From Centrapalus pauciflorus (lineage: Eukaryota; Streptophyta; Magnoliopsida; Asterales; Asteraceae), in the NCBI GenBank assembly GCA_020465985.1, contig JAANYP010000163.1, positions 584,958 to 648,957 on the forward strand: 64,000 bases of DNA. The letters are read 5' to 3'. The position numbers and the translations under genes are program-made. The notes beneath the pieces are model-generated. The model worked only from the letters and a program-made list of their open reading frames with translations, had not been told where the DNA came from and searched no databases. Shown piece by piece: positions 54,156-64,000 of this stretch; within the stretch, counting starts at the first letter, position 1, and each line of letters starts with the position of its first letter.

Positions 54156-57114
54156 TGTAATAGCCGTAAAATTTAAAACACAAAAAAAAAAATTTAAAAA
54201 CACACAAATAATCTAAAACCTAATAATAAACCTAATCAAGTTATCGGTGATCATAGCGGTACGACTTTTATTTTGGCGATTTCGGGGACGAAATCATTTT
54301 AAGTGGTGAGTGTTATAATAACCCGAATTTTAGAATAACAAATATTAATAAATAGAAATACTAATAATAATAAAAACCTTAATAACATTGATTAAACATA
54401 AATATAACATTATTTGTAAAATAAAAGGGACCTAACTATACATTATACAATTCCAGTTAATATAATTAAACTAAATGGGCTTAATTAATAATCAGTAAAC
54501 TCTAACCAAATGAGCCCAAGCCCGATCCAGTAATTAGGGTTAAACTAATATTAATAAACCAATAACCTTAATTCCAAACCCTAATCGAGACAGAAACCGT
54601 AGCCGGCCGTTCGTGTATTGTTGGAGGAGATCCGAATCAAACCAAGCAATCTTTCACGATTTTCTTCTAATCGAGGTAATGATCTCTGTTTAATATTAGA
54701 ATCTTGTTGAGGTATGAATATGATGTTTTAAATATGAAATATGTGAATGAAATCAAAGGATCCGAAACCAATTTAAAATGCTAAAACAAGAAAAGGAAAA
54801 CCAACCTGAAAGTGGGTTTCGAGAGGTGATGTCGGTGGTAGTTGTGGTTCGTGACCGACGGCGCCGCACCAGGGACGACCGCAATGGTCCTGGTCAGCGG
54901 CGGCCGTTGAGGGCTGGAGGTGTTAGATCCGTGATGTGTGAGCGCTGAGATGAGCGAGATCGAGCGAGTGGGAGCGTCTGTGAGGCCGAGTGGCGGCGGC
55001 GGCGGAGTTGTGGTGGCGGCGGCGGCAGCGGCGTTAGGGTTGCTGCTGCCGTTGTGGTGTTTGCGAGCGAGAGAGACGGAGTGAGCAAGGGAGAGACGAG
55101 AGGGAGATGGAGATGGAGAGTCAGGGGGCGACTGGTCGATGGGTTGGTCGCCGGTGGGTGAGCGGCGGCGGTCGCCGGCCGGAGAGAGCAGAGAGAGAGT
55201 GAGGGTAGAGAGAGATGAGAGAAGGTGTGTGAGAACGTGTGTGTGTGGGGTGTGTGTACCGAAAATTTAGGGAGAAAGGGGGAGATGGGAAAGAAATGGG
55301 TCATGGGTCAGACCCGACCCGTAACCTAAATAATAATAAACCTATATAATAATAAATAAATCTAATTTTGTTTTATCTTTTAAATTCTTATAAAATCATT
55401 ATTTCTATTAATTAATAATTGGTTTAAATCTTTTTAATAAACCTAATATATAATTTCGGAACTCACTCTAAATAAAGTAATTAACGGGTAACAGATTAAT
55501 TAATTATTCACGTTTATATTTACGATTAATATTGATTACATGTTATTAAAGTTAATTAGATTATTCGGACCGTAACCCAAAATGGAATAAAATTATATTA
55601 ACGACTTATTATTTAATTAAGGTTCACTTATAAGTTAATTCAAATGTTCAATGGGATTAAAATAAATACACTAAAATTGTATGCTGTTGAATACTGATTA
55701 AAGTAAACGGAGAATTTCATAATTAATTATTAGAGCGCCAAATTGATTAATAATAATTAATGAAGCATTTTAAGTTAAGCGATCAATAATTGTAAACCGA
55801 ACTTAATAATAATTATTATATATAAAAGTATGTATTAAAATAGTGGATTGAGTAGTTAGAAGACTAACCTAGCTGAGTTCTAATTTAAGTTCGTTCTTAT
55901 AGATCAAATCGATTCGTAGCGGATTAAATCTGTCGTCGTGATTTTGTGGAGCTGCTATTAACGTACGGATTCCGTACTTCTTTCAGCGTTATTCTTGAGT
56001 TGTTTCGTTGTGTGAATTTCATGCTATTACTTGACAGTCGAACTTTTATATCTCGTGTCAGTTTCCTTATTTATATTATCGAAAGCAAATATCGATTTTT
56101 ATTGCTCGAAAACATTTGCGAAAAACATATTTTGAAATTGATTATATTTACGGCTTGTTACGAAAGTTGATGATGTTTTGTGAAATGTGGCCCTTTTTGT
56201 ATTTAAATCATTATTTAAAGTTGAGATGTTTATGCGGGCCTTTTGTTATGCTTGAACCCTAGAAATTAGACAGGAGCTAGGATTACCGAGTGAACTACCT
56301 GTGGAGGTACCACAGGCATGCCATTGCGGCACCAATGGCATGACACTTCCGTAACAGTGTGATCGGTTACGGCGTCTCCCTTTTGTTGTGATTATGATTA
56401 TGATTATGAATGATTGAGATTATGTTTATGATCGATGGAGATCATGTTAGCTCGGGAAATGAGCTGTTGATTATTTCAGGGAGGCGTATGGATGCATCCT
56501 AGGCTATGTTATGAGTTTTGCGGAAGTAATGTGTAATGCCATACACCCCTTCCGGCCAGATGCACTGATGTGGCGCGACTCAGTGTAGTCTTGAGAGTGA
56601 TTGTGAGATGGATTATTGTTTATGATGTTAGGCCGCTCGGTAAATATAACCCAACCCTTTGTTGCTTCAGCCATTATATTCTTTGTTTGATCTGGTGTGG
56701 AGGTGGATATTTATGTTTTAAAGAAAAACCATTTTCAAAACTTTCCTTTTAAAGAAACTTATTTTCAAAACATTCTTTAGTCTTTGAATTTGTATATGTT
56801 GCACTTGTAATCGATCTCCGTACTGGGCGTTTGGCTCATGCTGTGTTCTTTCTTCCGGCAGGTACCCAGGGGTGATGATGGGCAGTGTGCAGAGAGTTGA
56901 CCGTTATTCGAGGATTTAGATTTAGCAATTTTATTTTAGTATTAGTGCTCATGAGCATTAGTTAATGTTTAGTTTTAATTTTAATTTGGTAATTTGAAAG
57001 CAATTTGTATTTAAGTTTAAAGATTGGCAGTTTTAATAATAAAAATATAGTTTGTGTTTGGTTAGATAGTTAGTTAATTAACATCGCCGGTCCTGTCGGG
57101 ATCGGGGTGTTACA
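54156..57114 (+). repeat. Gypsy-1 LTR, complete, right end of cluster
   Basis: 2959 bp, TGTAATAGCC...GGGGTGTTACA, preceded by GGACGGAATCCTTTTTAAGTTGGG. Contains the GC-rich island with the antisense ORF (54894-55304) and the intact three-hairpin cluster (56298-56372). Confidence 0.92.
56298..56372 (+). other. Cluster of three short hairpins in the gypsy-1 LTR
   Basis: Stem 1: CCTGTGG/CCACAGG, 7 bp, loop AGGTA (56298-56316). Stem 2: CATGCCATTG/CAATGGCATG, 10 bp, loop CGGCAC (56317-56342). Stem 3: CCGTAAC/GTTACGG, 7 bp, loop of 10 (56349-56372). Stems 1 and 2 are adjacent. The cluster recurs in every LTR copy (about 43881, 44998-45073 on the minus strand, 49949, 51579), with at most one stem mismatch. 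Confidence 0.8.
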
Positions 57115-59725
57115 ATCTCAAGCTTTTAATGACTATTGCATGTCTGTTGGAATTAGTGTTGAACATCCAGTTGCTCATGTTTATACACAAAACGGTTTAG
57201 CTGAATCATTAATTAAACGTCTTCAGCTAATAGCTAGACCATTAATAATGAAAACAAAACTTCTTGTTTCTGTTTGGGGACATGCAATTTTACATGCTGC
57301 ATCACTGATTCGTCTAAGACCAAGTGCATATCATAAATTTTCTCCTCTACAACTTGCTTTTGGTCAACAACCAAACATTTCCCATCTTCGAATTTTTAAG
57401 TGCGCAGTATATGTTCCTATTGCACCACCACAACATACAAAAATGGGTCCTCAAAGAAGATTGGGTATATATGTAGGGTATGAAACACCCTCTATAATAA
57501 GGTATCTTGAACCACTGACAGGTGATGTTTTCACAGCACGGTTTGTTGATTGTCATTTCAATGAGACAATTTTCCCAGCATTAGGGGGAGAAAAGAAAAA
57601 CAAAGAAAAAGATGTTTCATGGTGTGAACCATCATTGATTCATCTTGATCCTCGGACAAAACAATGTGAACTAGAAGTTCAGAAAATAATGCATTTGCAA
57701 AAAAAATTGCAAATCAACTGCCTGATGCATTTACTGATTCTAAAAGAGTGACTAGATCATATGTGCCAGCAGCTAATGCACCTGCTCGAATTGAAATTCC
57801 AAGCGAGAAAATTGATGACAAAGTCACTCAAGAATCAAAGGCACGCCTGAAGCGTGGAAGACCGTTTGGTTCCAAGGATAAGAATCCTAGAAAAAGAAAG
57901 AGCTCTGAAAATACAATTGATAATGAGAAAGGTGTTCCTGGAGAAACACAAAATAATAATATCTCCAAAGAAGGAGAAATTGATGATACTAATACAGAGA
58001 TTGCAATCAATTATGTCCATACAAATATTATATGGAACAGATCTGAAATGAAAGATATTGATGAAAGGTTTTCTTTTGCTATTGCATTTGATATTATTAA
58101 TGGAAGTGATGATCCAGAACCAAAGTCTGTTATTGAATGTCAAAATAGACATGATTGGGATAAATGGAAAGAAGCTATGCAAGCTGAATTAGATTCTTTA
58201 AACAAACGAAAGGTTTTTGGATCCATTATCCTCACGCCTGAAGCCGTGAAACCTGTAGGATACAAATGGGTATTCATACGAAAGAGAAATGAGAAAAATG
58301 AAGTTATAAGATACAAAGCTAGACTTGTGGCTCAAGGTTTTTCTCAATGGCCTGGAATTGATTATGATCAAACGTATTCTCCTGTTATGGATGCAATAAC
58401 GTTCAGATATTAATCAGTCTTGCAGTTTCTAAAAATTTAGAAATGCGTCTAATGGATGTTGTTACAGCTTATTTATATGGATCATTAGATAGTGATATTT
58501 ATATGAAAATCCCTGAAGGATTTAAAATGCCTGAAGCATTAAGCAATAAACCCAAAGAAATGTATTCAATCAAATTACAAAGATCTTTATATGGGTTGAA
58601 ACAATATGGACGCATGTGGTATAAGCGTTTGAGTGATTATTTGATATGTAAAGGATATACAAATAATCAAATTTGTCCATGCGTGTTTATAAAGAAGACA
58701 AATGGTGGATATGTTATTATAGCTGTCTATGTTGATGATCTAAATATCATCGGCACAATAAATGAGATAAATGAAGTCGTTGTGCTACTAAAGAAGGAAT
58801 TTGAAATGAAAGACCTTGGTAAACCAAATATTGTCTTGGTTTGCAAATAGAGCACATGCATAATGGCATACTTGTGCATCAATCAAATTATACGAAGAAG
58901 GTCTTAAAACGTTTCAATATGGATAAAGCAAAACCTTTAAGCACGCCAATGGTAGTTAAATCACTTAATATTGACAAAGACCCATTTCGTCCTCAAGAAG
59001 AAAATGAAGATTTACTCGGTCCAGAAGTGCCGTATCTTAGTGCAATTGGAGCCCTAATGTATCTTACTAACTGTACAAGACCTGACATTTCTTTTGCAGT
59101 AAATTTGTTGGCTAGATTTAGTTCAGCCCCCACCAAACGACATTGGATGGGAATCAAACACATTTTACGATACCTTTGAGGAACTGTTGATTTGGGATTA
59201 TTTTATTCAAACAATACAAAAGAATGTTTGATTGGTTATGTAGATGCAGGTTATTTGTCTGATCCCCACAAAGCAAGATCTCAAACAGGATACGTATTTT
59301 TGAATGGAGGCACTGCAATATCTTGGCGTTCTCAGAAGCAAACACTTGTTACAACATCCTCAAATCATGCTGAAGTTATTGCACTACATGAAGCCAGCAG
59401 AGAGTGCGTATGGCTAAGATCAATGACACAACTCATCTTGTCTTCTTGTGGACTTGAAAAAGGAAAAAGTCCTACATTGATTTATGAAGACAATGCAGCT
59501 TGCGTGTCACAAATGAAAGAAGGATATATCAAAAGTGACAGGACCAAACATATCCCTCCAAGATTTTTCTCCTACACGCAAGATCTTATAAAGGACAATG
59601 AAATTGAAATGAAGTACGTTCAATCTAGCAATAACTCAGCTGATCTTTTCACGAAGACTCTTCCCAAAGCGATTTTCAGAAAACATGTTCACAACATTGG
59701 AATGCGACATGTACAAAACATGTGA
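57115..59725 (+). pseudogene. pol: Copia B Pol, 3' part (rest of integrase, RT, RNase H)
   Basis: Resumes at SQAFNDYCM with the integrase Glu (NGLAES) and continues through RT (RSLYGLKQYGRMW, YVDD at 58728-58739) and RNase H (YVDAGYLSD, SSNHAEV, YEDNAAC) to MRHVQNM-stop at 59725. Breaks: +2 in an A run at 57699-57706, -1 near 58410, -1 near 58822, and CGA to TGA at 59177-59179 (all relative to element A). Lesions differ from those of A. Confidence 0.95.
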
Positions 59726-59873
59726 TGACTTTCAGATGGCAATATGAGGGGGAGTCAACCAATCGCTGTACTCTTTTTCCCTTGACTAAAGTTTTTTCCC
59801 ACTGGGTTTTTCTTTAGCAAGGTTTTTAATGAGGCAGCATTTCGTGGTTGAACTCTTACTAAAATTATCATCC

Positions 59874-59882
59874 AAGGGGGAG
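59874..59882 (+). promoter_or_regulatory. Polypurine tract of Copia B
   Basis: AAGGGGGAG adjacent to the 3' LTR, identical to that of element A. Confidence 0.9.
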
Positions 59883-60121
59883 TGTTATAAAATGACAAGA
59901 TATGGATGCATAATTTTACGTGGTCTTTTACCAAGTTGAGAAGCAAATGCAAATAGTAGATGTGAGTGATGTGTATAGTAATTTTTGTCTCTAACTTTGT
60001 ATCTATAAAAGGAATGAATTGGTGTGTTGCTAGTGTAGAGAAGAAAGGTGAAAACACATATATGTCAAAATTTGCAAGTGTTGTTGATTTCTTGATATCT
60101 GAATTCTGTTAAATTATAACA
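59883..60121 (+). repeat. 3' LTR of Copia B
   Basis: 239 bp, one substitution relative to the 5' LTR by eye; followed by the GTAAA duplication. Confidence 0.97.
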
Positions 60122-60126
60122 GTAAA

Positions 60127-60744
60127 CAATTTAATTTGTTATATTTATTTTGTATATTATTGTTTTACATTATTTTCATCAGTTAATCATGTCAGAATAT
60201 TTAGATAACACAAAACGAGTTTAATAAGTGGATGAAACTATTAAAATTATTCTACATTAGATTTCTAATAAAATTTTTCATAAAATCTTTAATCGTAATA
60301 ACTTATTTTGCATAAATAAAATTCCTAATGTTATAATCCAAAAAAATATTTTATGCATACTAGTATATGTATAACATAAAAATTAAATTTATGTGACATA
60401 AAATATAAAACTGTCAGTGACGTAGCCAGAATTTTAATACATGGTGGGTCAAATTACTTAGTAAATTTAAATATATATAAATGGATAAAAACTGAAGATT
60501 TTATAATAACTTTCATTACTTGGAATATTTTAATTGCACACGACGTTCTCATACATCTACAAAATCATCTAAAATTGAATCTATACTAAACATGTTCGTA
60601 ATCTATTTCTCAATCCAACTTCTAACAGTAAACCACTTGAATTCAATTCAGTTTGTTATATTAACTCATTTAAATAGAAGAACTGGATTTACTAATCCAG
60701 CAGTAACCCACTTGCATTCAATTTCTATGTTCAATTTCAATTTG
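60127..60744. other. AT-rich intergenic DNA, no gene seen
   Basis: Between Copia B and the second gypsy element. GACGTAGCCAGAATTTTAAT at about 60419 resembles a hAT/MITE edge. No coding sequence recognised. Confidence 0.4.
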
Positions 60745-62676
60745 TGTAACATCCCGTTTTTAGAACTATTGCGTGGAATTATTTGAGTGGATGTTTAAAT
60801 AATTATTTTCGTGTTGGGCCAATGAGAACCCGAGTAGTGGATTCTACGTGTCGGGTTTGCGAGTTACGTGTCTCCGGATTATAAATTTAGTGGATTAATT
60901 ATATAATTGAGTTCGTGGATTTAATTGGGTTAAGTGGATATTAATTGTGAAATTGGGGTATCGGGTTCGGGTTATGGGGTCGGAACCCGCCGAAGATAGA
61001 AAAATATATGTACGTGCGTTCCTTCTTATCTTTTCTTTTTTAGAAAAGCCTAAGTGTGTGTGTGAAGGTGTTCGTGTATGTGTGTGTATGTGATACGAAT
61101 CTAGCAAGAAAGGATCCTAAATCTGAAAATTTGGTGCTGAATCTGATCATCTTCTTCACCTAGGTGTTCTTGAGATCTTGAGGTAAGAAGCTTGCAATTG
61201 GTAGTTTAAATTTGTGATGTGTGTTGCTGAAATTGTGTAGAGTGTTTAAGGGTTTGTATGGGGCTTTTTGTATATTGACTTTGAAGTAATTTTGCTGCTG
61301 GAATCGAGTTTATGGGAGGGTTTTACCCCTGGGCAGAAGTTGGAAATCGAGCAGAGAAGGAGCAGATCGCCAGGGATCGCGGTCGCGATGCCCTGGGCGC
61401 GGTCGCGACGCGGTCGGCAGCAGTGCGGCCGTGTTGCCTGAGCGCGGGCATGATCGAAGGGGGGAGGGTTTGGAGCCGGTTTTGGGGTATTTGGGTCCCG
61501 TTTGGGCTGTTTTTGAGTCGGGATATTGTTGGGATTGTTTTGGGGCGGGTTTTCATCGGGACTTCGGGGTTTCGTTTGGGAATTGTGAGTCGGGTTTTAA
61601 TCGAGTTCTCGGGGCTTCATCGGGGTTGTTTTCGAGTTAGGGTTTTGGGGTTCGGTTTGAGATCTCGGTTGGGGTTTTCGGGGCTTCGTTGGATCATTTT
61701 GAGTTCGAGTCGGGTTGCGTTTATTATGAGTTGTGAGATGTGTCTGTGGGTTTGTATTATCGGGTGGAATTGAGATTAATGTTTTGAGATCCGTGTGTTA
61801 CAGGAACGAGTCAGCGAATCGAGCCGAGTCAGAGATTCCGGGATTAGTGGATCGACCAGGTGAGTACCCGAGTTCCTTTTTCAAACCCGGGACCGTTTTG
61901 CGAGTCGTTGTTGTATAGCTGTTGTCGTATGTGTATATTGTGCAATGTGTTTGAGACAGGGACGCGAGCCACAGGTATGATTCTATTCTTACATATGTGA
62001 TATATGTGCGTGAGATGAGATCCTGTCCGGGGTCCGTGATGAGTTCCATACGGACGGTGATTCGCGATGGGTTATCGCGCGGGTTGACTGTCCCTAACAG
62101 TCCTTGGGGCGTGTATACACGGCAGGGCCTGTAGCCGGTTCGCGCCCGTGCTACAGGGTTGTGAGCTAACCACCGGTGCGCACGGTCGTTAGCTGGGGAA
62201 GGGTCCCCCTCAGTGATATTGTGTGCAGGGCTTCGGATCTCATGCTGAGTGTTCATACCTGCTTAATACTGCTGATTGCCAGAGACAGAGATTGAGCTTG
62301 GGTTGTGTGTATGTGCTACGTGTTCGCATGCATGCTATGTGTTTACAGTGCAGAGTCTAACCCTCGAGTACTCACGAGCTTTCGAGCTTACGTATTCGAG
62401 TCTTCCGTGTTCAGGGTTTCAGCGAAGGGTTCAGTAGCTGTGCTTGTAGATCTGGGAGCAGGGATTATCTGGAAGGCTTTGTGCTAGTTTCGTGTAGCGA
62501 TCTGTACAGTTCAGCTTATGTGATTAGTGGATTATATGTTAACAGTGTTTATGTAAAAGTTTTAAATTATCAGTGAATTCTGTTTATCCTGTGACATGTG
62601 TTTAATAGAGCATTGCGATGCTGCCACCTGTGTATTGTAATGACGTGGCATTTCCGGGATCGGGGAGGGTGTCACA
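60745..62676 (+). repeat. 5' LTR of gypsy-2
   Basis: 1932 bp. 61440-61720 is G-rich on the plus strand (TTTTGGGG, TTCGGGGCTTCG runs). 62128-62208 holds a row of hairpins: CCTGTAGC/GCTACAGG, AGCTAAC/GTTAGCT and GGGGA/TCCCC. ORFs inside the LTR (61312-61773 and its antisense) show no domain and are not called. Confidence 0.9.
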
Positions 62677-62679
62677 GCA

Positions 62680-62691
62680 TGGTATCAGAGC
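62680..62691 (+). promoter_or_regulatory. Primer-binding site (tRNA-iMet)
   Basis: TGGTATCAGAGC, the standard plant initiator-Met tRNA primer site, three nt after the LTR end. Confidence 0.95.
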
Positions 62692-62860
62692 TTGTGGTTT
62701 GAAGTCTGAGTATCATTAGTGGATGCTTAACTTAAACCTTGTTTCGATCAGTGGGGGATCTATTGCGATTGATTTTGGTGGAATTAACTAACCTGGCTTA
62801 GTGTATGACGCCGGGTGATTTATTAGTGGTTCTCAATTGTTTCGTTTTGTGCAGATAGTT

Positions 62861-64000
62861 ATGGCAGATCAGGGCGAGGGATCCGGCGCGGGCAAGCCGG
62901 AAGGGGACGAGTTCATTCGTAAGTCAGAGCTTCTGGGGGTATTGACTGAGTTTTACAGGCAACAGAGAGAGCGAGAGCGGGAACAGGATCAGGGTATGGG
63001 ACCACGTGCTGGGGGTGGTCAGGATACGGGCACGGGTGCTTCTTCATCTATATCGCGGCGAGGGGGTTCGTTTAAGGATTTCATGACTGGGAATCCGCCA
63101 GAGTTTAGAGGTGGGGGTGAGCCAGGGATGGCTATGGCATGGGAGCGCGAGGTAGAGGCTGCCTTTCGAGTTGCGCATGTGGAGCCGAGAGATATGGTTG
63201 GATATGCGGCTTATCTGTTGAGGGGAGGGGCGTCACAGTGGTGGCAGTCTATAGAGTCAGCGATGACTTCTTCCGCGGCGTATGCGATGACGTGGGATCA
63301 GTTTAGAGCCATGTTCGAGCTGCAGTACATTCCTAGAGACGAGAGGCGGGAGATGGAGCGGCGATTCCTACATCTACAGCAGGGAGAGATGACGGTGCAG
63401 CAGTATGTAGACCGGTTCAATGAGTACTCTCAGTTTGCGACTCACCACATCGCCACCGAGCAGCGAAAGGTTGATGCATTCGTTGATGGACTGCGAGCTG
63501 ACATCAGAGAGTTCGTTGGGATGCACGAGATGCCTACATTTGCCAGAGCATTGGAGATGGCCCGCATAAGGGAGCGGGAGATAGCCAAGCAGAGGGAGGA
63601 GCCATCTTCTCAGCGTCGACGTGCGAGGACTCCTGAGCGGTCCTCGAGAGATCGGAGGCATTCTAGAGACGATTCTAGGGAGCGACGTTCGGGTCAGAGT
63701 CCGAGAGATAGATGAGATAGAGACAGAGACAGAGACATGGAACAGAGGTTGAGTGGACCGGGGCGGAGCCAGCGATCAGACAGTCAGAGTCAGAGGCGGA
63801 GTTCGAGATATACAGAGCAGAGTCAGAGCAGCGTAGGGCAGAGGCCTCGAGATGGGGGCGATAGGGGAGACAGTTCAGCTGGAGATCGAGAGTGCTTGAG
63901 ATGCAACCATCACCATAGTGGGCCGTGCGTGCCTAGGTGTTATCGATGCGGCCAGCGTGGGCATGCCGCCGCCACGTGTACAGTTCCAGAGCCATTGTGC
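62861..64000 (+). pseudogene. gag: Gypsy-2 Gag with one in-frame stop, truncated by the window edge
   Basis: ATG chosen at MADQGEGSG; an in-frame ATG 8 codons upstream is less likely. The Gag domain spans FMTGNPPEFRGGGEP, REVEAAFRVAHVEPRDMVGY, WWQSIES, MFELQYIPRDERREMERRF and VDAFVDGLRADIREFVG. A basic Arg/Ser-rich linker follows. TGA at 63713-63715 sits in an AGA-GAT-AGA repeat where CGA would fit (a C to T change). The frame stays open afterwards to the window end and encodes CLRCNHHHSGPC and the knuckle CYRCGQRGHAAATC. So either a single nonsense mutation or readthrough; a mutation is simpler. Confidence 0.9.

Larger units (their letters stand above)
41730..57114. mobile_element. Rearranged Ty3/gypsy cluster (gag-only derivative) nested in Copia B
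   Basis: Starts TGTAATAGCC and ends GTGTTACA, a TGTAA...TTACA terminal repeat. It contains, in order: LTR (+) truncated, LTR (-), internal 3' piece (-), internal piece (+), complete LTR (+), truncated LTR (+), internal region with gag (+) and a final LTR (+). No reverse transcriptase or integrase is present. No 5-bp duplication is visible: the left flank is TTACG and the right flank ATCTC, with target sequence continuous across the gap. The lineage is most like Tekay/Del chromoviruses by gag type and LTR ends. Confidence 0.9.
38461..60121 (+). mobile_element. Ty1/copia LTR retrotransposon B, interrupted by a gypsy cluster
   Basis: LTRs at 38461-38699 and 59883-60121, 239 bp each, with one difference seen by eye (ACTTGG versus ACGTGG). 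Perfect 5-bp target duplication GTAAA (38456-38460, 60122-60126). Without the 15.4 kb insertion at 41730-57114 it would be about 6.3 kb. Same gene order as element A, with clearly similar coding sequence but largely different LTRs apart from the termini and the TTTTACCAAGT region. gag and pol are both broken. Confidence 0.97.
60745..64000 (+). mobile_element. Ty3/gypsy element 2, 5' part, runs off the window
   Basis: LTR 60745-62676 (TGTAACATCCCG...GGTGTCACA), tRNA-iMet primer site at 62680 and gag from 62861. Much GC-richer than the flanking DNA. The Gag type and primer site suggest a chromovirus-like (Tekay/Del) gypsy. The 3' part lies beyond 64000. Confidence 0.92.

Noticed and set aside
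61312..61773. 153-codon ORF in the gypsy-2 LTR and its antisense
   Set aside because: G-rich low-complexity LTR sequence without a domain.
61798..62256. 152-codon minus-strand ORF in the gypsy-2 LTR
   Set aside because: Antisense over the hairpin region; GC-rich DNA gives long chance ORFs.

Overview
This window is nuclear DNA from a flowering plant, probably a eudicot. It is strongly AT-rich with long (TA)n arrays. It holds one spliced host gene with long introns, plus plant-type Ty1/copia and Ty3/gypsy elements and several non-autonomous DNA transposons. There is no bacterial or organellar gene organisation. I cannot name the species.

Layout: 1-2980 is (TA)n arrays separated by transposon pieces, including a 1.5 kb Mutator-like element. 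2983-9067 is a complete Copia element (A) with identical 230-bp LTRs, an open gag and a broken pol. 9068-13700 is a cluster of MITEs: Tourist-like, a MITE nested in a second Mutator-like copy, a hAT MITE with a perfect 8-bp target duplication, and a GTGTGC-type element. 13700-21900 is AT-rich intergenic DNA with fold-back elements. 22063-28236 (minus strand) is the only recognisable host gene, a plant ARGLU1 homologue (arginine/glutamate-rich splicing and transcription co-regulator). It has four coding exons, a GC-AG intron and a candidate poison exon in intron 2. 28600-38460 is AT-rich DNA with MITEs and a degenerate tandem array.

38461-60121 is a second Copia element (B) of the same family, with 239-bp LTRs differing at one site and a perfect GTAAA target duplication. 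Its integrase is split by a 15.4 kb cluster of a gypsy family with LTRs of about 2.9 kb (41730-57114). The cluster holds a head-to-head inverted LTR pair with 2.55 kb arms around a 363-bp spacer, inverted and direct internal fragments, one complete LTR of a diverged subtype, one truncated LTR, an open gag with a decayed protease and no reverse transcriptase, and a terminal LTR. 60745-64000 is the 5' part of a different, GC-richer gypsy element: LTR, tRNA-iMet primer site and a gag with one stop, running off the window.

The most interesting signals: (1) a 54-codon, two-membrane-segment ORF kept upstream of gag in both Copia copies, without indels and with many silent changes; (2) a shared splice-site and promoter-like layout in the Copia leaders, one donor after the 5' LTR and acceptors just before the gag and pol ATGs; (3) the giant LTR palindrome, a possible dsRNA source; (4) runs of short hairpins in the LTRs of both gypsy families; (5) the candidate ARGLU1 poison exon. 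All reading was by eye. Alignments, expression data and database searches were not available.
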